DNA from: Paracoccus gahaiensis
GTDB lineage: Bacteria > Pseudomonadota > Alphaproteobacteria > Rhodobacterales > Rhodobacteraceae
Assembly (NCBI RefSeq): GCF_005048225.1
Contig: NZ_SUNI01000003.1
Coordinates: forward strand, 124,001-188,000
Direction of reading: 5' to 3'
DNA: 64,000 bases
Part shown: one piece after another, positions 52,674 through 61,304 of the stretch
Position numbering within the stretch: the first letter of the stretch is position 1
Layout: the number at the start of each line of letters is the position of its first letter
Position numbers and translations under genes: made by a program
Notes under the pieces: generated by a model
Database searches by the model: none
Seen by the model: only the letters and a program-made list of their open reading frames with translations
What the model was told of the DNA's origin: nothing

Positions 52674-53861
52674 ATGCCGCAATTGCTGGCGTTCACCCTT
52701 CTGGCGCTGATCCTGTGGATCGGCGACATCGTCTCGACCCGGACCCGATCCTGGCTGCCCTCGGTCTTCGTCTGCGCGCTGCTGTTCCTGGCGGGCTATT
52801 GGACCTTCTTCCCCGAGGACATCGTCCAGACCGCGGGTTTCCAAACGCCCATCGTCTTTCTGGCGATGTATCTGCTGATCACCAACATGGGCACGCTGCT
52901 GTCGGTCGAGGAGCTGGGCCGCCAATGGCGCACCGTCGTCATCGCCCTGTCGGGGATCGGCGGCATCCTGGTGCTGCTGTTCACCGTCGGGCTGACGGTG
53001 CTGGACTGGCAAACCATCGTCGTGGGGGCACCGCCCCTGGTGGGGGGCGTCGTGGCCTCGCTGATCATGTCGCAGGCGGCGGCGGACGCCGGGCTGCAGG
53101 CACTGTCGGTGCTGGCGATCCTGATCTATGTGATGCAGGGATTCGCGGGCTATCCCCTGACCGCGATCATGCTGAAACGCGAGGGGCGGCGCGTGCTGGC
53201 GGCCCATCGCGCGGGCAACTGGCAGGCCCCGGCGACCGCAGTCGAGACCGCCGAGGCGCCCCTGCCGCCGCGCCTGTTCGCAGGCCTGCCCGCCGCCTAT
53301 GACACCGCCTATTTCAAGATGCTGCGTCTTGGCGCCGTGGCCTTCGCCGCGTGGGGCTTGTCGGAACTGGCGGCGCCCCTCGTCACCATCAGCCCCTTCG
53401 TGCTGTGCCTGGTCTTCGGCGTCATCGCCACGTCCCTGGGGTTCCTGGAACGCGAGCCTCTGCGCAAGGCCAATGCCTTCGGCTTCACCGTGCTGATCCT
53501 GATGGTCTTCATCTTCGACGGGCTGAAGCGCGCCACGCCCGAGATGCTGGGCCAGCTGATCGTGCCCCTTGTGGCGATCATCGGCATCGGCCTGCTGGGG
53601 ATGTATCTGGCCTCGTGGATCGTGGGGCGCCTGCTGGGCGTCACGCCCGCCATGGCCTTCGCCTGTTCGCTGACCGCGCTTTACGGCTTTCCGGCGGATT
53701 ACATCATCACCAAGGACGTGATCGACACCCTGACCGAGGACGCGGCCGAGCGCGAGGCCTTGACCGCCCATCTGCTGCCGCCGATGCTGGTGGCGGGCTT
53801 CGTGACCGTCACCATGGTGTCGGTCGTGCTGGCAGGGATATTCGTGGGGATGATCGCATGA
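52674..53861 (+). CDS. Predicted multi-pass transporter, family not identified
   Basis: A 395-residue membrane protein with about ten or eleven hydrophobic helices and one hydrophilic loop near residues 175-205. Two Gly/Ala-rich segments in comparable places of each half (PPLVGGVVASLIMSQAAADAG and MAFACSLTALYGFPADYIITKDV) suggest an inverted-repeat secondary transporter resembling glutamate/sodium or citrate/sodium carriers. I do not recognise the exact family. Its position, coupled by ATGA to the M20 amidase, suggests it imports the amidase substrate. Confidence 0.7.
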   Translation: MPQLLAFTLLALILWIGDIVSTRTRSWLPSVFVCALLFLAGYWTFFPEDIVQTAGFQTPIVFLAMYLLITNMGTLLSVEELGRQWRTVVIALSGIGGILVLLFTVGLTVLDWQTIVVGAPPLVGGVVASLIMSQAAADAGLQALSVLAILIYVMQGFAGYPLTAIMLKREGRRVLAAHRAGNWQAPATAVETAEAPLPPRLFAGLPAAYDTAYFKMLRLGAVAFAAWGLSELAAPLVTISPFVLCLVFGVIATSLGFLEREPLRKANAFGFTVLILMVFIFDGLKRATPEMLGQLIVPLVAIIGIGLLGMYLASWIVGRLLGVTPAMAFACSLTALYGFPADYIITKDVIDTLTEDAAEREALTAHLLPPMLVAGFVTVTMVSVVLAGIFVGMIA

Positions 53862-55105
53862 CCGGATTTGCCGATGCCCGCCGCATCGAGGCCCTGATCG
53901 AGGGGATCGACCGGTTCAACGCCACGCCGGGGCAGGGGACGACGCGGCTGACCTACAGCCCCGAATATGCGCAGGCGCGCAACTTCGTCGCCTCGCAGAT
54001 GGTCGAGGCGGGGCTGGCCGTGCGCGAGGATGCGGTGGGCAACGTCTTTGGCCGGATCGAGGGCACGAATCCCGGTCTGGCGCCGATCCTGGTGGGCTCG
54101 CATCTGGATTCGGTCCCGAATGGCGGGCGCTTCGACGGGCCGGCGGGCGTGGTCGCGGGGATCGAGACCGCGTTCCTCTTCCGCGACCTGGGCCTGCGCC
54201 CCGAACGCCCGGTCGAGGTCATCGCCCTGATCGAGGAGGAGGGCGCGCGCTTTGGCGGCGGTCTGTTCGGATCGCGGCTGCTGACGGGGCAGGTGGACCC
54301 CGCCACGCTGGAGGATCTGCGCGACGATGACGGGATCTCCGCCGCCGACGCCATGCGCGACTATGGGCTGGACCCGGCGCGGGCAGGGCAGGCGGCTTTG
54401 GCGCCGGGTGCCGTGCATGCCTTTCTGGAACTGCATATCGAGCAGGGCCCGGTGCTGGAGGCCGAGGGCCGCGACATTGCCATCGTGGACCGCATCGTGG
54501 GTCTGGCGCAGCTGAAGGTCACCGTCAGGGGCCGGGCGGGACATGCCGGCACCACGCCGATGGACCAGCGCCGCGACGCGCTGGTGGGGGCGGTGGGCAT
54601 CCTGTCCCACCTGCCCGATCTGGCGCGGCAGCTGGGCCGCGACAGCGTGCTGACCGTGGGCAAGATGGAGGTCCTGCCCGGCGGCGCCAATGTCATCCCC
54701 GACCATGTCTGGTTCACCGTCGATCTGCGCGCGCCCGCCGAGGCGGATGTGCGCCAGCTGATCGACATGGTCCACGCCACCGCCGCCCATGCGCAGGGCA
54801 ACGGCCTGACCTGCACGGTCGAGCAACAGCTTTACGCGGCCCCCACGCCCCTGTCGGGCCAGATCCATGCGGCGCTGACGGGGCAGGCGGATGCCTTGGG
54901 CGTCTCGCATCGGGTGATGGTCAGCGGGGCGGGGCATGACGCGATGATCATGGCGGGGGTCGCGCCCACGGGCCTGATCTTCGTGCCGAGCCGGGGCGGG
55001 ATCTCTCACGCGCCCGAGGAATGGACCGATTACCTGCAGCTGGCGCGGGGCATCGACGTGATCTTTGCCACGATCCGGCAGATGTCGAACGCCCGCCCGG
55101 GCTGA
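53858..55105 (+). CDS. M20 hydantoinase/carbamoylase-family amidase
   Basis: A 415-residue zinc amidohydrolase of the group with N-carbamoyl-amino-acid hydrolase, allantoate amidohydrolase and ureidoglycine aminohydrolase-like enzymes. Metal ligands lie in VGSHLDSVPNGGRFDGPAGV, IEEEGARFGGGLFGS and LHIEQGPVLE, and the dimerisation-domain signature is TVRGRAGHAGTTPMDQRRDAL. Substrate (N-carbamoyl acid, allantoate or similar ureide) cannot be fixed from sequence. Last gene of the operon; translationally coupled to the transporter. Confidence 0.9.
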   Translation: MTGFADARRIEALIEGIDRFNATPGQGTTRLTYSPEYAQARNFVASQMVEAGLAVREDAVGNVFGRIEGTNPGLAPILVGSHLDSVPNGGRFDGPAGVVAGIETAFLFRDLGLRPERPVEVIALIEEEGARFGGGLFGSRLLTGQVDPATLEDLRDDDGISAADAMRDYGLDPARAGQAALAPGAVHAFLELHIEQGPVLEAEGRDIAIVDRIVGLAQLKVTVRGRAGHAGTTPMDQRRDALVGAVGILSHLPDLARQLGRDSVLTVGKMEVLPGGANVIPDHVWFTVDLRAPAEADVRQLIDMVHATAAHAQGNGLTCTVEQQLYAAPTPLSGQIHAALTGQADALGVSHRVMVSGAGHDAMIMAGVAPTGLIFVPSRGGISHAPEEWTDYLQLARGIDVIFATIRQMSNARPG

Positions 55106-55115
55106 TGCGCGGACC

Positions 55116-55688
55116 TCAGCGCTCCAGCACCAGCAGATCGCCCTCGAAGCTGACGCGGGCGAAGCGGCGCAGGTAGGACATGCCCAGCAGGCTGTCCTGC
55201 AATTCGCTGTCGATGACCACGGCGGGCACGTTGCGGTCCAGCGCATCGCCAAGCGCGAAGTCCGCAATGGTGACGGGCGCGGTGCCCACGCGCCCGTTCG
55301 CGGTCACCGCCTGGCCCGAGAACCGCAGCCGCCCCAGATCCAGCCCGATCGCCTCGGCGTCGCTGCGGCTGAGCGCGACGGTGGTCGCGCCGGTATCGAC
55401 GATGAAATCGACGGGCGTGCCGTTCAGCAGCGCCTCCAGATGGAAATGCCCGCCGGGGCCGGCCGGGATCTCGATCCGGGCGCCGCCCTCCAGCACCTGC
55501 TGGCGCGGCGCGTTGGCCCCCTGCCACCAGTCATAGCCCAGGGCCAGCCCGGCGATCACCACGCCCCACAGGAACAGCTGGCGCAGCGCTCGCCCGCCGC
55601 GACCCGACAGCTCGACCAGCATGGCGCCGCCGATGACGACCAGCAGCAGGCCGTAGAAGGCCAGGCGCGCGACCTCGTCCCCGCTCAT
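55116..55688 (-). CDS. Membrane-anchored retroviral-type aspartic protease (TIGR02281-like)
   Basis: A 190-residue protein. Two N-terminal helices (LAFYGLLLVVIGGAMLV and LFLWGVVIAGLALGYDW) anchor it, and a single pepsin-like half domain follows with active-site DTG in FIVDTGATTVALS, flap and GMSYLRRFARVSFEGDLLVL. One active Asp per chain means it must dimerise. The ATG overlaps the marC stop. Function in alphaproteobacteria is unknown. Confidence 0.87.
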   Translation of the reverse strand: MSGDEVARLAFYGLLLVVIGGAMLVELSGRGGRALRQLFLWGVVIAGLALGYDWWQGANAPRQQVLEGGARIEIPAGPGGHFHLEALLNGTPVDFIVDTGATTVALSRSDAEAIGLDLGRLRFSGQAVTANGRVGTAPVTIADFALGDALDRNVPAVVIDSELQDSLLGMSYLRRFARVSFEGDLLVLER

Positions 55689-56305
55689 GCGAAGAGCCCC
55701 GATCCCTTGAGCCCGTCGATGACGAACTGCACCGACAGCGCCGCCAGCAGCATCCCCAGCAGGCGCGTGACGACCATCGTGCCGGTCCGGCCAAGGGCGC
55801 GGGCCAGGGGCGTCGCCAGCACGAACAGGACCATGCAGATGCCCAGCACGGCCAGCATCATCAGATGGATCATGACCAGATGAACGGCCCCCTGATTCTC
55901 GCCCGCCAGCAGGATCATCGTGGCCAGCGCGCCGGGCCCCGCCAGCAGCGGCATGGCCAGCGGAAAGACCGACGGATCGTGGCCGGGATCGTCGCCCTCG
56001 GCCTGGCCCTCGCGCCGCTCGGTGCGGCGTTCGAACAGCATGTCCAGCGCGGTCAGGAACAGCAAAAGCCCCCCGGCGATGCGGAAGGCCGAGATCGAGA
56101 TGCCGATGCCCGACAGGATCGCCTCTCCGGCCAGCCCGAACAGGGTCAGCAGGATTGCCGCAATCACCAGCGATCTCAGGCCGATGCGCAGCCGGGCCGA
56201 GGCGTCCATGCCCGGGGTCAGGGCGATGAAGATCGGCGCCAGCCCGATCGGGTCGATGACCACGAACAGGGTGACGAAGGCGGTGATGGTGGTGGCCATG
56301 TCCAT
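55685..56305 (-). CDS. MarC-family integral membrane protein
   Basis: A 206-residue protein with six helices; FVVIDPIGLAPIFIALTPG and FPLAMPLLAGPGALATMILLA are family signatures. Once linked to antibiotic resistance, MarC now has no agreed function. Ribosome site AAGGGGG sits 5 bases before the ATG; a second ATG is two codons in. Co-translated with the aspartic protease gene. Confidence 0.92.
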   Translation of the reverse strand: MDMATTITAFVTLFVVIDPIGLAPIFIALTPGMDASARLRIGLRSLVIAAILLTLFGLAGEAILSGIGISISAFRIAGGLLLFLTALDMLFERRTERREGQAEGDDPGHDPSVFPLAMPLLAGPGALATMILLAGENQGAVHLVMIHLMMLAVLGICMVLFVLATPLARALGRTGTMVVTRLLGMLLAALSVQFVIDGLKGSGLFA

Positions 56306-56388
56306 GCCCCCTTATTGCCCGGCACGCGCCCGCTGCCAAGCGCTGCCGTCCCTGCGCGCAGCCCCTGCGGACAGCCGCCGATCCTCAC

Positions 56389-56409
56389 GGGAATGGGCTT
56401 TGCATTCCC
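56389..56409. promoter_or_regulatory. Inverted repeat in the marC-tatA spacer
   Basis: GGGAATG and CATTCCC flank a 7-base centre, 60 bases before tatA and 84 before marC on the other strand. Possibly an operator; nothing else notable is seen in this divergent spacer of 164 bases. Confidence 0.35.
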
Positions 56410-56469
56410 CTGGGCAAGGGCGTAAATGTCGACGGCGGGTGATCCGAGCACCCTGCAAGGGAGTTTCTC

Positions 56470-56784
56470 ATGCTGAACAACATTGGCCTTCCCGGCATCC
56501 TTCTGATCGCGGTCGTCGTGCTGGTCCTTTTCGGACGCGGCAAGGTGTCCTCGCTGATGGGAGAGGTCGGCAAAGGCATCACCGCCTTCAAGCGCGGCGT
56601 CAACGATCCCGCCAATGACGTGGAAACCGCCGCCGATGTGGACCGCACCCCGCCCCGCCAGGTGCCGGGCGAGGCCGCGCGCGACGTGACCCCGCACGGG
56701 ACCCATGGCGTGATGCCGGGGTCCACCTCCGTCGGCCCCGATGGCGCGCCGATCCCCGGCCCGCGTTCGACCGACCGCAGCTGA
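56470..56784 (+). CDS. tatA: Sec-independent translocase subunit TatA
   Basis: A 104-residue pore-forming subunit for export of folded proteins. One short helix (GILLIAVVVLVLFG) is followed by an amphipathic helix (GRGKVSSLMGEVGKGITAFKRG) and a long hydrophilic tail rich in Pro and Gly. Start supported by AAGGGAG 7 bases upstream. First gene of tatABC. Confidence 0.95.
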   Translation: MLNNIGLPGILLIAVVVLVLFGRGKVSSLMGEVGKGITAFKRGVNDPANDVETAADVDRTPPRQVPGEAARDVTPHGTHGVMPGSTSVGPDGAPIPGPRSTDRS

Positions 56785-56806
56785 TCGCCGGAAAGGCAGG
56801 GATCCC

Positions 56807-57406
56807 ATGCTGGACATCGGCTGGACCGAGCTGCTGCTGATCGGCATCGTCGCCCTGATCGTAGTGGGTCCCAAGGACCTGCCGCATCTGTTCCACGCCC
56901 TTGGCCGGTTCACGGCCAAGGCCCGTGGCATGGCGCGCGAATTCTCTTCGGCGATGGAGGATGCCGCCAAGGGATCGGGCCTCGACGAGGCCTCGAAATC
57001 GCTGCGCGACGTCAAGAACCTGACCTCGAAGAAATCGCTTGGCCTCGACGCGCTGGACCGCGCGGCGGACCGGTTCGAGAAATGGGACCCCAAGCGCGCC
57101 GCCCCCAAGGGCGCCGGCCTGCAGCCCGATCCCGATGCCCCCGCCACGCCGCAGGCGACGGCTCCGATCGGGGCACCCGTCGCGGCCCCGGCATCGTCCC
57201 CCGCCAATGGCGCGCCACCCGTCGCCCCTGTGGGTGCCCCCGCCGAGATGGCGGCTGCTCCCCGGGTGGCGCCGGTCCCGGCCCAGCCTGCCTCGCCCCA
57301 ATCCCCTGCGGTCCCGACCGTCGCGGCCCCGTCCGTTGCGACCGAGGGCCCGGCCCCCGCGCGGCGCCTGCATGCGGTGCGCCGCCGCGACATGAAAGAC
57401 GACTGA
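56807..57406 (+). CDS. tatB: Sec-independent translocase subunit TatB
   Basis: A 199-residue subunit that forms the substrate receptor with Tat[22 protein letters not shown] with the conserved Glu-8 region and [20 protein letters not shown] is typical. The last 95 residues are a Pro/Ala-rich low-complexity tail. 22 bases after tatA and 1 base before tatC. Confidence 0.95.
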   Translation: MLDIGWTELLLIGIVALIVVGPKDLPHLFHALGRFTAKARGMAREFSSAMEDAAKGSGLDEASKSLRDVKNLTSKKSLGLDALDRAADRFEKWDPKRAAPKGAGLQPDPDAPATPQATAPIGAPVAAPASSPANGAPPVAPVGAPAEMAAAPRVAPVPAQPASPQSPAVPTVAAPSVATEGPAPARRLHAVRRRDMKDD

Positions 57407-57407
57407 A

Positions 57408-58319
57408 TTGGCCAGCAAGACCAAGACCAAGGCGCGGACGGATGACGATCTGGATGACAGCTCGGCCCCGCTGATCGAACATCTGACCGAGCTGCGCACC
57501 CGCATCATCTGGTCGATGGTCGCCTTCATCATCGCGATGGTGCTGAGCTACACGATCTGGAACCCGATCTACAACGTCCTGACTCAGCCCATCTGCCATG
57601 CGCTGGAGGAACGCGGTCAGGAATGCGGCCTGATCCTGCTGAAGCTGCAGGAGGGCTTCTTCGTGGCCGTCCGCATCTCGCTTCTGGGCGGGTTCGTGCT
57701 GGCCTTTCCGATCATCGGCTACCAGATGTGGCGTTTCGTCGCCCCGGGCCTCTATCGCAACGAGAAGGCGGCCTTCTTTCCCTTCCTGATCGCCTCGCCG
57801 GTCATGTTCTTCATCGGCGGATCCTTCGCCTTCTACGTCATCCTGCCGATGGCCTACGACTTCTTCCTGGGCTTCCAGCAGGGGCCGCTGCAGCTGCCCG
57901 ACGATGCGGCGGCAGCCGGGGCGGCAGTCCCCGAGGCCAGCGCATTGGCGGCGATCGTCTTCCAGGGCTCGGTCGACGAGTACCTGTCGCTGACCATCAA
58001 GTTCATCCTGGCCTTCGGCCTCAGCTTCCAGCTGCCCGTGCTGCTGACGCTGATGGGCAAGGCGGGGCTGGTCTCGGCCGAGGGGCTGGGCTCGGTGCGC
58101 CGCTATGCGGTGGTGGCGATCCTGGCGCTGGCGGCGGTGGCGACGCCGCCCGACGTCATCTCGCAGGTGGTGCTGTTCGTGGTGATCTATGGGCTCTACG
58201 AGGTCTCGATCCAGCTGGTCGCGCGGATCGAGCGCAAGCGCGAGGCACATCTGCGCGCCCAAGGGCTGTGGGTCGAGGATGACGAGGACGAGGGCGACGA
58301 CCCGGCGACGGCGCGATGA
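57408..58319 (+). CDS. tatC: Sec-independent translocase subunit TatC
   Basis: A 303-residue, six-helix subunit that recognises twin-arginine signal peptides. [40 protein letters not shown] and [21 protein letters not shown] are canonical. The periplasmic loop near residue 165 has an Ala-rich insert. The start appears to be TTG, 1 base after the tatB stop; no ATG or GTG precedes the conserved N-terminus. Ends ATGA into the ATPase gene. Confidence 0.93.
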   Translation: MASKTKTKARTDDDLDDSSAPLIEHLTELRTRIIWSMVAFIIAMVLSYTIWNPIYNVLTQPICHALEERGQECGLILLKLQEGFFVAVRISLLGGFVLAFPIIGYQMWRFVAPGLYRNEKAAFFPFLIASPVMFFIGGSFAFYVILPMAYDFFLGFQQGPLQLPDDAAAAGAAVPEASALAAIVFQGSVDEYLSLTIKFILAFGLSFQLPVLLTLMGKAGLVSAEGLGSVRRYAVVAILALAAVATPPDVISQVVLFVVIYGLYEVSIQLVARIERKREAHLRAQGLWVEDDEDEGDDPATAR

Positions 58320-59158
58320 CCCGCCCGGTTCTGGATCGCATCGCCGAGGCGCTGGAACGGCTGGCCCCGCCGCCCGTGCCCGCCCCGGATTTCGCCAAGG
58401 CCACAGCCTTTGCCTGGCATCCCGATCCCGACCGGCTGGAGCCGGTCGAGAAGGTCGACCGCGTCGCGCTGGACCAGCTGATCGGCATCGACCGCGCCCG
58501 GCAGGTGCTGCTGGACAACACGCTGCAATTCGCCCGGGGCTTCGGCGCGAACAACGCGCTTCTGTGGGGCGCGCGGGGGATGGGGAAATCCTCGCTGGTC
58601 AAGGCCGTCCATGCCGAGGCCGTGGCGCAGGGCCTGCCGCTGGTGCTGGTCGAGATCGCCCGCGACGATCTGGCCTCGGTCTCGCGGCTGCTGGCGGTGC
58701 TGGGGCGGGCCTCGACGCGGCGCTTCCTGCTGTTCTCGGACGATCTGTCCTTCGGGCAGGAGGATGCGCAGTACAAGTCGCTCAAGGCGGTGCTGGACGG
58801 CGGCATCAGCGGGCGCCCGGCGAATGTGATCCTCTACGCCACCTCGAACCGCCGCCACCTGATGGCCCGCGACATGATCGACAATGAGCGCGCGACCGCG
58901 ATCCATCCCGGCGAGGCGGTCGAGGAAAAGGTCTCGCTGTCGGACCGGTTCGGGCTGTGGCTGGGCTTTCACCCCTGCGATCAGGATCAGTTCCTGGCGA
59001 TGGTGCGGGGCTATTGCGCGGTCCACGGGCTGCAGATCGACCCCGACCGGCTGCGGGCCGAGGCGATCGAATGGCAGGCGACGCGGGGCGCGCGCTCGGG
59101 CCGGGTGGCGTGGCAGCTGTTCACGGATCTGGCGGGGCGGCATGGCCTGGCGGCCTGA
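58316..59158 (+). CDS. DUF815-family AAA ATPase
   Basis: A 280-residue ATPase of the DUF815 family, unnamed but widespread. Walker A is [15 protein letters not shown], Walker [10 protein letters not shown], sensor 1 [13 protein letters not shown]. The C-terminal motif [21 protein letters not shown] is family-specific. Co-translated with tatC, an arrangement that would fit membrane or envelope housekeeping, but the role is unknown. Confidence 0.88.
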   Translation: MTRPVLDRIAEALERLAPPPVPAPDFAKATAFAWHPDPDRLEPVEKVDRVALDQLIGIDRARQVLLDNTLQFARGFGANNALLWGARGMGKSSLVKAVHAEAVAQGLPLVLVEIARDDLASVSRLLAVLGRASTRRFLLFSDDLSFGQEDAQYKSLKAVLDGGISGRPANVILYATSNRRHLMARDMIDNERATAIHPGEAVEEKVSLSDRFGLWLGFHPCDQDQFLAMVRGYCAVHGLQIDPDRLRAEAIEWQATRGARSGRVAWQLFTDLAGRHGLAA

Positions 59159-59164
59159 TCCGCG

Positions 59165-60451
59165 ATGACCGGGCGCAGCGCGAATGTCCTGACCGGAACC
59201 CGCATCCGCGAGCGGCGTCTGGCCCTGTCGCGCCGGCAGGCCGAGGTGGCCCGGTCCATCGGCATCTCGGCGGCCTATCTGAACCTGATCGAACACAACC
59301 GCCGCCCCGTCGGCCCCGACCTGATCGCCCGGCTGGCCGCCGAGCTGGAGGTGCCCGCCGACGAGCTGGCCGAGGGTCGCGAGGAGATCCGCATCGCCGC
59401 CCTGCGCGAGGCGGCGGCCCATCCCGTCGCCGTGGGCACCTCACCCGAGCTGGATCAGGTCACCGAATACCTGGCCCGCTATCCCGGCTGGTCGGCGCTG
59501 CTGATCGCCCATGCCCGGCGCGCGGGCGGGCTGGAGCGCCAGCTGGTCGACCTGTCGGACCGCATGACGCAGGACCCCTACCTGCTGACAACGCTGCACG
59601 AGATCCTGTCGGCGGTGACCGCCGTGCGCTCGACCGCCGCGATCCTGGTCGAGGAGGGCGAGATCTCGCCCGAATGGCGGCGGCGCTTTCACCAGAACCT
59701 GCATCAGGACAGCCAGCGCCTGTCACTGACCGCGCAGGCGCTGGTGGCCCATCTGGACAGCTTCGAGGCCGAGGGCCAGGCCGCCACCCCCCAGGAAGAG
59801 GTCGAGGCCTGGCTGGCCGAGGCGGGGGCGGACGGGCCCGATCCCTCGACCCTGGCCTCGGATGCGGCGCAGGCGATGGCGGCGGTCCTTCTGGACGGGC
59901 TGCAGGCGGATCGTGCGGCGCTGCCCGATGCGGTGCTGGCGGGCGCGGTCGCGGATGCCGGGCGCCCGGTCGATCCGCTGCGGCTGGCGGGCCTTCTGGA
60001 CCGGCCGCTGGATCTGGTGCTGCGGCGGCTGGCCGATCTGCGCCCGCCGGGCTTCGAGGGGGCGGGGCTGCTGGCCTGCGACGGCTCGGGCGTGCTGACC
60101 CTGCGCCGCGCCGCGCAGGGCTTTGCGCTGCCGCGCCCGGGTGACAGTTGCGCGCTGTGGCCCCTCTATCATGCGCTGGCGGTGCCGCAGGTGGCGCTGT
60201 CGCGTACGGTCGTGACGCCCGAGGGGCGGGGCTTCGCCACGCTGTCCTATGCGCAGCGCCGTCAGCCGCGCGGGCTGGACGGCCCGCTGCTGACGGATGC
60301 GCTGATGCTGCTAATGCCGCTGGACGGGCCCGCGCCCGCCGATGCGCTGCCCATCGGCCCGGCCTGCCGCATCTGCCCCCGCCTCGACTGCCCGGCCCGG
60401 CGCGAGGCCTCGATCCTGATGCCGCAGGCGGGACCGGGCGGACGGGCCTGA
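59165..60451 (+). CDS. XRE-family regulator with HisKA-like central helices and DUF2083-like Cys motif
   Basis: A 428-residue putative DNA-binding regulator. Residues about 10-65 form a Cro/CI helix-turn-helix (IRERRLALSRRQAEVARSIGI, AAYLNLIEHNRRPVGPDLIA). Residues about 140-200 look like a histidine-kinase dimerisation hairpin: LHEILSAVTAVRS (His145) with a second helix RRRFHQNLHQDSQRLSL. The C-terminus has ACRICPRLDCPAR, the cysteine motif seen in DUF2083 (short-chain fatty-acid regulator) proteins such as PccR. No ATP-binding domain follows. Related COG3800 regulators sense acyl-CoA or fatty acids; the middle part here differs. Six bases after the DUF815 ATPase gene. Confidence 0.82.
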   Translation: MTGRSANVLTGTRIRERRLALSRRQAEVARSIGISAAYLNLIEHNRRPVGPDLIARLAAELEVPADELAEGREEIRIAALREAAAHPVAVGTSPELDQVTEYLARYPGWSALLIAHARRAGGLERQLVDLSDRMTQDPYLLTTLHEILSAVTAVRSTAAILVEEGEISPEWRRRFHQNLHQDSQRLSLTAQALVAHLDSFEAEGQAATPQEEVEAWLAEAGADGPDPSTLASDAAQAMAAVLLDGLQADRAALPDAVLAGAVADAGRPVDPLRLAGLLDRPLDLVLRRLADLRPPGFEGAGLLACDGSGVLTLRRAAQGFALPRPGDSCALWPLYHALAVPQVALSRTVVTPEGRGFATLSYAQRRQPRGLDGPLLTDALMLLMPLDGPAPADALPIGPACRICPRLDCPARREASILMPQAGPGGRA

Positions 60452-60468
60452 CCGTTCGGACATCGTCT

Positions 60469-60498
60469 TTGACACCGGACCGTGATCCGGCCCATGAT
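60469..60498 (+). promoter_or_regulatory. Candidate promoter for the response regulator operon
   Basis: TTGACA (60469-60474) and CATGAT (60493-60498) are separated by 18 bases, giving a full -35 and four of six -10 matches, 38 bases before the response regulator ATG. Confidence 0.4.
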
Positions 60499-60535
60499 CC
60501 GGGCGCGCAGATCGCGGGCAGGGGGGGCAAGCCGG

Positions 60536-60895
60536 ATGAAGATGGACATCCTGATGATCGAGGACGAGCCCAACATCGCCGAAGCGGTGCGCTTCCTGCT
60601 GTCGCGCGAGGGCTGGCAGGTCGGGCTGCATGCCGATGGCGCCGGTGCGATCGAGGCGATCCGCGCCGCGACGCCCCGTCTGGTGATCCTGGACCTGATG
60701 CTGCCGCACCGCTCGGGCACGCAGATCCTGGACGATCTGCGCGCCGAGGGTGATGCGGCTCTGGCCGCCACCCCGGTTCTGATGCTGACTGCGCGCGGCC
60801 AGTCCGCCGAGGCCGGGGCGCGGGCGGACGAGGTCCTGGCCAAGCCCTTCGACAATGACGAGCTGCGCCAGACCGTGCGCCGGATGTTGCCGTGA
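60536..60895 (+). CDS. Single-domain response regulator
   Basis: A 119-residue CheY-like receiver: acidic pocket in IEDEPN, phospho-acceptor Asp53 (LVILDLMLPH), Thr in LMLTARGQ and Lys in VLAKPFDND. No output domain. It precedes, by a hairpin-rich leader, a small membrane protein and a symporter-type histidine kinase that is its probable partner. A second ATG two codons in is possible. Confidence 0.9.
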   Translation: MKMDILMIEDEPNIAEAVRFLLSREGWQVGLHADGAGAIEAIRAATPRLVILDLMLPHRSGTQILDDLRAEGDAALAATPVLMLTARGQSAEAGARADEVLAKPFDNDELRQTVRRMLP

Positions 60896-60902
60896 CGCGC
60901 GG

Positions 60903-60958
60903 GCGAGGGCCTGACGCAGACAGGCCTCGCAGCCGGGGGCCTGATGCCCTCACAGGCC
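60903..60958 (+). promoter_or_regulatory. Alternative RNA hairpins between response regulator and symporter-kinase genes
   Basis: Four segments read GGCCTG-type, CAGGCC, GGCCTG, CAGGCC in order. Segments 1-2 form a stem (GCGAGGgCCTG with CAGGCCTCGC), 3-4 form another (GGCCTG with CAGGCC), and segments 2-3 could pair instead. This is the geometry of an attenuator or switch, 30 bases before the next start codon. Could also be simple tandem stems. Confidence 0.4.
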
Positions 60959-60989
60959 GATGCGCGCCGGGCCGGGGCAGGGGGCGCTG

Positions 60990-61304
60990 ATGCCCGAGCG
61001 GCCGCTGTTTCTGGAACGTGCCTCGTTTCACCGCCGCCGGCTTGGCGATGCGGCGCGGGTGCTGCCCGTCCTGACGATGCTCCTGATCCTGGTGCCGGTC
61101 TGGTGGATGCCCGCCAGCCTGTCCTATGCGGGCGGCGCGGTCTGGATCTTTGGCCTCTGGGCCGGGCTGATCGTCGTCGTGTGGGCGCTGCACCGCGCCC
61201 TGCTGCGCGCCGAGGCCGCCACCCTGCGCGCCAGCGAGACGCCGCCTCCACCCCCGGCCGAGACGCCGCCCCCTCCGGTCAAGGGGCCCGCCGATGCCCT
61301 TTGA
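60990..61304 (+). CDS. Small two-helix membrane protein (symporter small-subunit-like)
   Basis: A 104-residue protein with two hydrophobic helices (VLPVLTMLLILVPVWWM and VWIFGLWAGLIVVVWAL) and a Pro-rich C-terminal tail. Its gene overlaps the following symporter-kinase gene by 11 bases. Sodium/solute symporters often have a small partner with two helices (DUF4212/DUF485 type); this protein is placed like one, though sequence similarity is weak. Confidence 0.75.
   Translation: MPERPLFLERASFHRRRLGDAARVLPVLTMLLILVPVWWMPASLSYAGGAVWIFGLWAGLIVVVWALHRALLRAEAATLRASETPPPPPAETPPPPVKGPADAL

Noticed and set aside
50190..53771. Minus-strand open frame of about 1190 codons opposite the YdeP-like and transporter genes
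   Set aside because: Same antisense GC artefact; it crosses three well-supported plus-strand genes and their intergenic signals.
57404..57412. Possible sequencing error at the tatB-tatC junction because tatC lacks ATG
   Set aside because: A TTG 1 base after the tatB stop gives a normal TatC N-terminus, and all TatA, TatB and TatC lengths are normal.
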